Notes under the pieces: model-generated
The model's database searches: none
The model's input: the letters and a program-made list of their open reading frames with translations, nothing else
Told to the model about the DNA's origin: nothing
Part shown: positions 25,295 to 31,175 of the stretch, one piece after another
How positions within the stretch are numbered: the first letter of the stretch is position 1
Layout: every line of letters starts with the position of its first letter
NCBI GenBank assembly: GCA_964405325.1
Contig: CAYONM010000017.1
Span: forward strand, 1-31,175
Source: CAYONM01 sp964405325
GTDB taxonomy: Bacteria; Planctomycetota; UBA11346
DNA length: 31,175 bases
Direction of reading: 5' to 3'
Position numbers and translations under genes: made by a program

Positions 25295-25573
25295 TCAGCC
25301 ATGATTGGGATGTGACCGCACCCGTTCGATGGCCGAGCAGATCGCGACGCGAACATCGTCTTCGGCCACCGGTTCCCGTAAGACGATGGAACACGGCTGC
25401 ACGTAGCGAGCAGGCAGCAGGTTCAGCGCCAAGGCGTAGATATCCTGGATATCCAGGGATTCAGGCTGGTAATCCTGATGCTGGGCCAGCACCTCGGCCA
25501 GCAGATGCTGGACCCGGACCTCGTTGCGATTCTGGATACCGCTGATATCCACTCCCATGAGCCTGGTCGCCAT
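25295..25573 (-). CDS. ComFB-family protein
   Basis: From ATG 25573 the 92-aa product matches ComFB: NEVRVQHLLAEVL, LDIQDIYALALNLLPARYV (36-54), then a short C-terminal helix. The family consensus DI.ALALN.LPP.Y is clear, but the upstream cysteines found in B. subtilis ComFB are absent. ComFB is encoded with competence genes in Bacillus, and cyanobacterial ComFB proteins have been reported to bind cyclic dinucleotides (family knowledge, not tested here). AAGGAG lies 6 nt before ATG and is embedded in a perfect hairpin. The gene follows purC on the same strand. Confidence 0.85.
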   Translation of the reverse strand: MATRLMGVDISGIQNRNEVRVQHLLAEVLAQHQDYQPESLDIQDIYALALNLLPARYVQPCSIVLREPVAEDDVRVAICSAIERVRSHPNHG

Positions 25574-25576
25574 GGC

Positions 25577-25596
25577 ACGCTCCTTGACAGGAGCGT
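25577..25596 (-). promoter_or_regulatory. hairpin sequestering the comFB ribosome-binding site
   Basis: On the minus strand ACGCTCCT and AGGAGCGT (25596-25589 and 25584-25577) form a perfect 8-bp stem with a GTCA loop. The 3' arm contains the AGGAG Shine-Dalgarno of comFB, and the hairpin ends three bases before the ATG, so it could hide the ribosome-binding site. Confidence 0.55.
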
Positions 25597-25629
25597 ACCG
25601 CCAGAGCAGGCCAGGCGCCAGCACCAGCG

Positions 25630-26529
25630 CTACAGCACCGGCTCACGCCCCGTCAGCAGCCGAAAGGCCTCGACATACTTGTCGATGGTTCCGGCGACCA
25701 CGTCTTCTGGCAGGCTGACCGGGTTCTGCTTATCGAAGCCGATCCGCTCCAGGTAGTCGCGCACATACTGCTTGTCGAAACTGTCTTGGCCCCGGCCGGT
25801 GGCATAGCTCGCCACTGGCCAGAAGCGGGAGCTATCTGGCGTGAGCACCTCATCCGCCAGAATCATCTGACCCGCCGTATCGATGCCGAATTCGAACTTG
25901 GTATCGGCAATGATAATACCACGAGTCGCGGCATGGTCGCGCGCAACGCCGTAGAGACGCAGGCTCAGTTCGGCTACGCAAGCGGCCCGTTCCGCACCGA
26001 TGATATCCGCCGCCTGATCGGGGTGGATATTCTCGTCATGAGCCCCCTGCTCGGCCTTGGTGCTGGGGGTGAACAAGGGCTCTGCCAATTGTTCGCTTTC
26101 CTGCAAGCCGGCTGGCAAGGGAATGTCGCACACCGTGCCCTGCCGCTGGTATTCCTTCCACCCGGAACCAGTGATATACCCACGCACAATGGCCTCGATG
26201 GGCAGGATCTCAACCTGACGCACCAGCATGCTGCGGCCAGCCAGCTGATCTCGATAGGCCTGCACCGAGACGGGCATGTCATCGATCTCGGCGGTCACGA
26301 GATGGTTGGGAACCACCTCCGCCAGCAGGTCGAACCAGAACAGGCTCAACTGGGTCAATACCTTGCCCTTGCCCGGGATGCCATTGGACATCACCACATC
26401 AAAGGCGCTGATGCGGTCGGAAGCGACAAACAACAGGTGTTCATCATTAATCCGGTACAGATCACGAACCTTACCACGACCGATCAGTTCCAGATTCGGA
26501 CATTCGCTACGAACCAGAGCGGAGGACAT
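25630..26529 (-). CDS. purC: phosphoribosylaminoimidazole-succinocarboxamide synthase
   Basis: The 299-aa protein is a long-form SAICAR synthetase (yeast Ade1-like length rather than about 240 aa). It shows the family motifs GRGKVRDLYRINDEHLLFVA (18-37), SDRISAFDVVM, VRGYITGSGWKEYQ (118-131) and IIADTKFEFG (210-219). It ligates aspartate to CAIR in purine synthesis using ATP. AGGAG lies about 6 nt before the ATG. It starts 9 bp after the SurA/PpiD-like gene and is followed by comFB, so it probably belongs to the leftward rpe/ppiD-like/purC/comFB run. No other purine gene is adjacent. Confidence 0.95.
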   Translation of the reverse strand: MSSALVRSECPNLELIGRGKVRDLYRINDEHLLFVASDRISAFDVVMSNGIPGKGKVLTQLSLFWFDLLAEVVPNHLVTAEIDDMPVSVQAYRDQLAGRSMLVRQVEILPIEAIVRGYITGSGWKEYQRQGTVCDIPLPAGLQESEQLAEPLFTPSTKAEQGAHDENIHPDQAADIIGAERAACVAELSLRLYGVARDHAATRGIIIADTKFEFGIDTAGQMILADEVLTPDSSRFWPVASYATGRGQDSFDKQYVRDYLERIGFDKQNPVSLPEDVVAGTIDKYVEAFRLLTGREPVL

Positions 26530-26538
26530 GCCGAGCTC

Positions 26539-28299
26539 CTATTTCTGTGACATCCGTTCATTGAAAAGGCTGAAAAGGAAACGCCCCAGCTGCTGCCGGT
26601 AGGCTTGCGCCTGCTGTTCCAGCTGGGCGAGATTCGGTTCGCTGGTCTGATACTGATCGCATTGGACCAGTTTGATCTGGTAGTGATCACCTTTTTGTCC
26701 GGCATCCACCAGCACGATGGGTCGCCGCTCGCCGGCGACGGCAATGGCGACCACCGACTCATCGGGAATGCCGTCCCATTCAGGTACTGGTGGCTGCCAT
26801 TCCTGCAACGGACCGTGGCTGCCACTCTGCAGCTCGGTCTGCCAGGGCTCCAAGACGCTCTCGGTGCAATACGCCTGCAGGTCGCCGGTGGCCATCGCGG
26901 CAGCCTGCAGCTCCTGGGCCTTGGCCAGGAGCTCGGGGTAGGCCTGACGCGCAGCCAGATAATCGATCACCTCATCGCGCACTGCTTCCAGCGGCTGGTA
27001 GCTCTCAGCAATCCGTTCAGTCAGATGCACGATGAACCACAACCCTGCCCGATCGGAGGCCTGGATCGGCAGCGATACGAAACCCGGCTGTTTGTCGTAG
27101 AAGGTGCCGTCATCGATCCGAGCCAACTGCGCGCCTTTCCCCTGGTCCAGCTTCAGGCGCAGGGTGGTACCGTAGCCCGGCTTCTCCACCCGGACGCCAG
27201 GGAAGACCGTCACGGTCACGTCCTCGGTCAACTGCTCGTGCGCATCGGCTCGCAGGCCGACAGAGCTCGCCATCTCGGCCAAAGCCGCGGTTTCGGGGGC
27301 CTCGGTCAAGCCGGCGTCCTGAATCGCCTGATCCAACAATTGCACCAGTTTTTCGGCCAAGGGTGTGGCCTGCTCGGCTGCCAAGTCACTGCGGATCTGA
27401 TCCCGCACCGCGTCCAATGGCTGTACTTCCGTCTGTTTTTCGTCGGCCTCGTCAGCTTCGGCTTCGTCATCGGTCTCGACCGGTTTGGTGAACTCGTCCT
27501 GATGACTGTCGTAATAGGCCTGGATGGCATCCTCGCTGACCTGCACCGCCGCGGCGATCTGATCGGCATCGACCGCCAATACCTGTAAATCGATGGCTTC
27601 AGGAATCCGGAATCGGTCCAGCTTGATCTCGTCGTAGGCCAACTCGATAGCTTGGTCGTCCGCAGCCACCGCTTCGCGGTGAGCGGCCGCCAAAGGCTCG
27701 GTGCTCAGAGTGACCTCCTGGGTCAGCACCTGATCGCTGTTCAAGCGCGCCAACAGACGGCCACTGCTTGGGGCGACTGCCGGCACCGGCAGATAGCGAT
27801 TCCGGTAGGCCTGAGCGGCGGTCTGGTTGGCCAGATATTCGGATAGCAGATCGGTATCGATCTCTTCCTGGGTGCCCACCAATTCCTTGATGGCATCCAA
27901 CATGCGGCGGTCGGGCTGCCCGCGGACCGGCTGTTGCAGGAATTCCGCCAGCAGCGCGCGCTTGGTCTCACCCTTGGGCAGCAAGCCCTCCGCTTCGGCC
28001 AAACGGGCCAGACGCAGTTCCTCCAAGGCCTGCTGATTGAAATAATTGCGCATCTGGTCGCTGTTCAGGCGCTCGCGGGGCATGCCGTTCAGCAGCATGG
28101 TCTGCTGCATCACCGTCACATGCTGGCGGAGGGCCATGCGATCGATGCCACCACCCAGGTCCACACGTGCCGTCCCACCCTGGAGCATGGCCAGGGAGCC
28201 GCCCATGCCGAACATCACGCCCACCAGGACCACCAGGGCGACAATAATCAATTTTTGCATCAGATCGCTCGCTCCAGCGGGTCGTGGTGCATCAGTCAT
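26539..28299 (-). CDS. membrane-anchored SurA_N/PpiD-like protein without a parvulin domain
   Basis: The 586-aa product has one N-terminal membrane anchor (about 15-37), then a long helical region with the SurA_N-like pattern (LRQHVTVMQQTMLLNGMPRE, then SDQMRNYFNQQALEELRL) and a second half with the helix/strand alternation seen in PpiD, including two similar blocks (QPLDAVRDQIRSDLAA and QPLEAVRDEVIDYLAA). I could not find the parvulin signature (GGDLG / HI.). PpiD-type proteins tether chaperone activity to the SecYEG periplasmic exit; that role is inference here. Acidic low-complexity sequence lies near 275-290. GGAG sits 7 nt before ATG, and purC follows after 9 bp. Confidence 0.7.
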   Translation of the reverse strand: MTDAPRPAGASDLMQKLIIVALVVLVGVMFGMGGSLAMLQGGTARVDLGGGIDRMALRQHVTVMQQTMLLNGMPRERLNSDQMRNYFNQQALEELRLARLAEAEGLLPKGETKRALLAEFLQQPVRGQPDRRMLDAIKELVGTQEEIDTDLLSEYLANQTAAQAYRNRYLPVPAVAPSSGRLLARLNSDQVLTQEVTLSTEPLAAAHREAVAADDQAIELAYDEIKLDRFRIPEAIDLQVLAVDADQIAAAVQVSEDAIQAYYDSHQDEFTKPVETDDEAEADEADEKQTEVQPLDAVRDQIRSDLAAEQATPLAEKLVQLLDQAIQDAGLTEAPETAALAEMASSVGLRADAHEQLTEDVTVTVFPGVRVEKPGYGTTLRLKLDQGKGAQLARIDDGTFYDKQPGFVSLPIQASDRAGLWFIVHLTERIAESYQPLEAVRDEVIDYLAARQAYPELLAKAQELQAAAMATGDLQAYCTESVLEPWQTELQSGSHGPLQEWQPPVPEWDGIPDESVVAIAVAGERRPIVLVDAGQKGDHYQIKLVQCDQYQTSEPNLAQLEQQAQAYRQQLGRFLFSLFNERMSQK

Positions 28300-28396
28300 G
28301 TCAGGTCTCCAAATTCCGAGCGGGGCAGGCTAGAAGCTGCCCAGGCCGAGGCAACGTCCTTGCCGGCCAGCCGTCATCGGCGTATGGCCCGGCTCG

Positions 28397-29065
28397 TCAG
28401 GTCGCGGACAGCGCACGGGCGCTGCGGATGAAATCCGCCGGATCCGTATCCTTGAAGAAGGCACTGCCGCAGACCAGGCGATTGGCACCATCGGCGACAA
28501 CGGTGGGGATGGTGTCACGACCGATGCCGCCATCGACCTGGATATCCAGCTCGGGGAAGGTCTGCCGGGTCCGACGAATGAAGGGTCGGGTCTCGGCAAT
28601 GAAGGACTGACCACCGAAACCAGGATACACGGTCATGAACATCACCAGATCCACCCGATCAAAACAACGGAACCAGAGCGCGGGATCGGTATCGGGATTG
28701 AAGGCCAAACCGACCGCGCACCCCAATTGTCGCAACTGCTCGATGCTCTCTTCGATACGTCGTGGCCCGACCGCCTCCACGTGCACGGTAATGGCATCCG
28801 CGCCGGCAGCGCAGAAATCCGCAGCATAGCGCAGCGGATCGGTCAGCATCAGATGTACGTCCAGGCGGCAATCGGTGTGCTTGCGGATATGCTCGAGCAA
28901 CATCGGACCGAAGCTGATGTTGGGCACGAAGTGGCCATCCATGATGTCACAATGCAACACCTCGGCACCGGCCTCGCGACAGCGAGCCAAGTCATCAGCC
29001 AGATGGCCGAAATCAGCGGAAAGCAGGCTGGGCAGGACATCGATACGTGGCATGGGCGGCATCAT
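28397..29065 (-). CDS. rpe: ribulose-phosphate 3-epimerase
   Basis: From ATG 29065 the 222-aa TIM-barrel protein carries the epimerase motifs: LPSLLSADFG (11-20), HCDIMDGHFVPN (38-49) with the metal/catalytic residues, DVHLM (69-73), MTVYPGFGGQSF and VDGGI. It interconverts ribulose-5-phosphate and xylulose-5-phosphate in the pentose phosphate or Calvin cycle. GGGAGGTG lies about 6 nt before this ATG; a start at 29098 would add 11 residues and lacks such a site. The next leftward gene starts 97 bp downstream, so co-transcription is possible. Confidence 0.95.
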   Translation of the reverse strand: MMPPMPRIDVLPSLLSADFGHLADDLARCREAGAEVLHCDIMDGHFVPNISFGPMLLEHIRKHTDCRLDVHLMLTDPLRYAADFCAAGADAITVHVEAVGPRRIEESIEQLRQLGCAVGLAFNPDTDPALWFRCFDRVDLVMFMTVYPGFGGQSFIAETRPFIRRTRQTFPELDIQVDGGIGRDTIPTVVADGANRLVCGSAFFKDTDPADFIRSARALSAT

Positions 29066-29195
29066 GGTGCACACCTCCCGCTGCCAAGGGTGCGACACGA
29101 TCTTGCGAATCCCATGCCGAAAGTCATGGTGCTGAACACGTGGCGAACACGGCGAAGCCGATTCGGGTCAATCGCCATTCCCTGCCACCGATCTT

Positions 29196-30701
29196 GTGCT
29201 TATGGATGCTTGCGCTTGGGCCGATCTGATCGAACGCCTGCCTCGGCACCTGCCACCGGGTCTGGCGCTGGGCTTGTGTTGCGCGCCGCACGACGGCATC
29301 GAGATTGGCCACATCCTCAACGACTGGCCCTGGCATCCCGTTCCCGATCACCCCGAAATCCACCTCCGCGCCGGGGCGCAGCAGCTGGAGCTGGCGGCAC
29401 ATCTGGTCGCCGCCCTCTGCACCCTGGTACACGAGAGCCAAAGCCTGAGCGCTGAACTTGCCGCCACCTATGGCAAGCTGGCGCTACTGGACGAGATGGG
29501 CCGCATTCTGCCGCGTTGTCAGGATGCCGCCGCGGTTGGTCACGGCCTGGCCGACAGCCTGGCAGACAGCCTTCCCGGCGCAGGCTGCCTGTTCGAGCGC
29601 CAACAGGCTGATTCCTGGCGACGACTCGCCCACTGGGGGCCACTCGGCCTGACCGACCAGCGGATCGAACACGAAGAATTGGAAGCTCTGACCAACCGGG
29701 AACGGACCCGCGTCCTGGACGCTGATATCATCCCCCGTTCCATGGGCCTGGGTGCCGGGGTCACCGGCCCATCCTGCTGCGTCCCCTTGCGTGGACCCGA
29801 AGGCATTGAAGGCATGCTGCTGCTGGCGAGACCCGGCGGCGCCGCCTTCGCTAGCGACGAAGCCAAATTGGCCGAGTTGGCGGCGGTGCAGTGCGGCGGC
29901 TACTTGTTCAAGCTGCGTCGCGACCGCGCCCTACGCCAGGCGGCCCTGCTGGAGCACGAGGTCGGCCTGGCCGGGCGCATTCAGCAGCAGCTGCTGCCGG
30001 CCACCCTGCCAGCCCCACCCGGCTGGATACTGGCCGGGGCCCTGCACTCGGCGCGCCTGGTCGGCGGCGATCTGTACGACGCCTTGGAGCTGGAAGACGG
30101 TCTGTACCTGGTGATCGCCGATGTCAGCGGTCACAGCGTCCCAGCCGCCTTGGCCATGAGCATGGTCCGCACGGCCCTGCATGCGGCCTTGCCGCAGATC
30201 CAGGAGCCGGCGGATCTGATCGCAGCGCTCAACCGGCAGCTGGCCGATGATCTCTTCGCTGCAACCCTGTTCGTCTCCCTGACAGTGCTGCGTATCGACC
30301 CGGAAAGCGGTGCCTTCACTTTGGCCAATGCCGGTCATCCACCGGTCCTGCTGCGCCATGCCGACGGCTCGGTGACGGTGCTGGATGCCGATGGCTGCGT
30401 ACTCGGCCTGACCCCGGAACAACGCCCCGATCAGCTACGTGGCGAGCTGCTGCCCGGGGACACGGTACTGCTCTACACTGATGGCCTGATCGAGCTGGAC
30501 GGACGCGATCGTGAACCCTTTGGCCAAACGCGGCTGCAGCAGGCAGTCGCCACCGGCCCAGCCCACGCCGCAGACCTGCTCCATCATGTCGAGCAGCAGC
30601 TGACCGCCTGGAGTGGTCACCGCCATGACGACACCACCCTGCTCGCCTGCTCCCGGAATCCCGACCAGGCCGCACCGCATCAGTGCCGCCTATCCATGTA
30701 G
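29196..30701 (+). CDS. SpoIIE-type PP2C phosphatase with GAF-like domain
   Basis: The 501-aa protein (GTG 29196, or ATG 29202) has an N-terminal region of unknown fold, a GAF-like domain (about 95-255), a coiled coil ending AGRIQQQLLPATLP (263-276), and a SpoIIE/RsbU-like PP2C domain with GGDLYDALELEDGLYLVIAD (288-307), then VSGHSVPAAL, LLYTDGLIE and HRHDDTTLLAC. The metal-binding acidic residues are present. Such phosphatases dephosphorylate anti-sigma antagonists in partner-switching systems; no STAS or anti-sigma gene is in the window, so the target is unknown. DVSGHSV carries Ser where many members have Gly. No Shine-Dalgarno is obvious. Confidence 0.9.
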   Translation: MLMDACAWADLIERLPRHLPPGLALGLCCAPHDGIEIGHILNDWPWHPVPDHPEIHLRAGAQQLELAAHLVAALCTLVHESQSLSAELAATYGKLALLDEMGRILPRCQDAAAVGHGLADSLADSLPGAGCLFERQQADSWRRLAHWGPLGLTDQRIEHEELEALTNRERTRVLDADIIPRSMGLGAGVTGPSCCVPLRGPEGIEGMLLLARPGGAAFASDEAKLAELAAVQCGGYLFKLRRDRALRQAALLEHEVGLAGRIQQQLLPATLPAPPGWILAGALHSARLVGGDLYDALELEDGLYLVIADVSGHSVPAALAMSMVRTALHAALPQIQEPADLIAALNRQLADDLFAATLFVSLTVLRIDPESGAFTLANAGHPPVLLRHADGSVTVLDADGCVLGLTPEQRPDQLRGELLPGDTVLLYTDGLIELDGRDREPFGQTRLQQAVATGPAHAADLLHHVEQQLTAWSGHRHDDTTLLACSRNPDQAAPHQCRLSM

Positions 30702-30711
30702 CAGGCACCAA

Positions 30712-30731
30712 GCCCGTCATAGCCGACGGGC
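30712..30731 (+). terminator. stem-loop after the SpoIIE phosphatase gene
   Basis: GCCCGTC (30712-30718) and GACGGGC (30725-30731) form a perfect 7-bp stem with a 6-nt loop, 10 bp after the stop codon, followed by ATTT. The short T-tract makes it a weak intrinsic terminator. Confidence 0.5.
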
Positions 30732-30733
30732 AT

Positions 30734-30761
30734 TTGCAGCGCAGCCAGATCGTTCTAGGTT
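30734..30761 (+). promoter_or_regulatory. possible trxA promoter
   Basis: TTGCAG (30734-30739) and TAGGTT (30756-30761) are separated by 16 bp upstream of the thioredoxin gene. The match to sigma70 boxes is only fair. Confidence 0.3.
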
Positions 30762-30797
30762 TTCGTCAAACCCTCTTGCACCGAAAGCGAGACTCCC

Positions 30798-31115
30798 ATG
30801 GCCACCGAATTCACCGATGCGAACTTTCAGACCGATGTGCTCGGCAGCGACAAGCCGGTCCTGGTCGATTTCTGGGCCCCCTGGTGTGGCCCCTGCAAAA
30901 TGCTGGGCCCAGTCATTGAAAAACTGGCCACCGATCTGGCCGACACCGTCACCATCGGCAAACTGAATGTCGACGACAACCCAGCCACCGCGCAGCAGTT
31001 CGGCGTAATGAGCATCCCGACCCTGATCCTGTTCAAGGACGGCAAGGAGGTTGGCAAGACCATGGGCTTCCAGCCGGAACCGGCACTGAAACAGTTTATC
31101 GAAAGCAATACCTGA
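30798..31115 (+). CDS. trxA: thioredoxin
   Basis: The 105-aa protein is a canonical thioredoxin: FWAPWCGPCK (25-34) with the redox pair Cys30 and Cys33, the buried Asp24 position, the cis-proline motif SIPTL near 73 and the C-terminal strand LILFKDGKEVG. It reduces disulfides in cytoplasmic proteins using thioredoxin reductase. It is monocistronic here, behind a stem-loop after the phosphatase gene. Confidence 0.97.
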   Translation: MATEFTDANFQTDVLGSDKPVLVDFWAPWCGPCKMLGPVIEKLATDLADTVTIGKLNVDDNPATAQQFGVMSIPTLILFKDGKEVGKTMGFQPEPALKQFIESNT

Positions 31116-31132
31116 CACGACTGATGGGTCCC

Positions 31133-31175
31133 TCAGAGGTCGAATTCGGCACGAATCCGATAAGAGCCAGGCGAG
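31133..31175 (-). CDS. C-terminal end of a leftward gene (partial)
   Basis: On the minus strand the window edge gives 13 codons, SPGSYRIRAEFDL, then TGA at 31135-31133. The alternating aromatic/charged pattern ending in a hydrophobic residue would suit a beta-strand, but this is too short to assign a function. It would be convergent with trxA. Confidence 0.3.
   Translation of the reverse strand, partial: SPGSYRIRAEFDL

Overview
The window is GC-rich, gene-dense bacterial DNA from a Gram-negative, outer-membrane-bearing organism: it carries lpxA for lipid A, two lipoprotein genes, and pilC with a PilS-like kinase. The phylum cannot be fixed from the sequence. A large membrane Ser/Thr kinase with a DWG (not DFG) motif and a lectin-like/LRR exterior, a fused SpoIIE phosphatase and several sensor kinases lean towards a PVC-type or similarly signalling-rich lineage, but this is inference. 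No rRNA, tRNA or CRISPR array was seen.

Layout. Positions 1-98 are the 3' part of a palindromic, MITE-like repeat whose complete second copy (about 156 bp, TTA-flanked) lies at 15744-15899. Between them are: a small acidic ORF and a degenerate HAD-like gene (+); a leftward block of Ser/Thr kinase, MoxR ATPase, DUF58 protein and TgpA-type transglutaminase; a rightward block of a one-TM hypothetical protein, a hybrid histidine kinase and a small lipoprotein; and a leftward ABC sugar-type importer (binding protein, two permeases, MalK/UgpC-type ATPase).

Right of the complete repeat come an Erm/KsgA-family methyltransferase (+), a RAYT/IS200-like protein that has lost its HUH motif (-), then lpxA-queA-dcd (+). 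queA lacks a conventional start and probably begins at a CTG overlapping the lpxA stop. Next, leftward, are a PilS-like kinase, pilC and sufE; then a rightward J-domain protein with MshEN/GspE_N-like repeats, facing a leftward rpe-ppiD/surA-like-purC-comFB run. The window ends with a GAF-SpoIIE phosphatase and thioredoxin (+), and the last codons of a leftward gene.

How the genes work together. MoxR-DUF58-TgpA is a known conserved module, here preceded by a kinase on the same strand. The ABC genes form one importer, but a terminator-like hairpin and a second stem-loop sit between the permease genes and the ATPase. lpxA, queA and dcd are tightly packed housekeeping genes. pilC/pilS, the J-domain-MshEN-like protein and comFB are compatible with pilus/second-messenger biology, which remains inference. 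The most interesting items are the MITE pair, the HUH-less RAYT relative, the J-domain/MshEN-like fusion, the comFB RBS hairpin, the CTG-start candidates and the possibly leaderless hybrid kinase.
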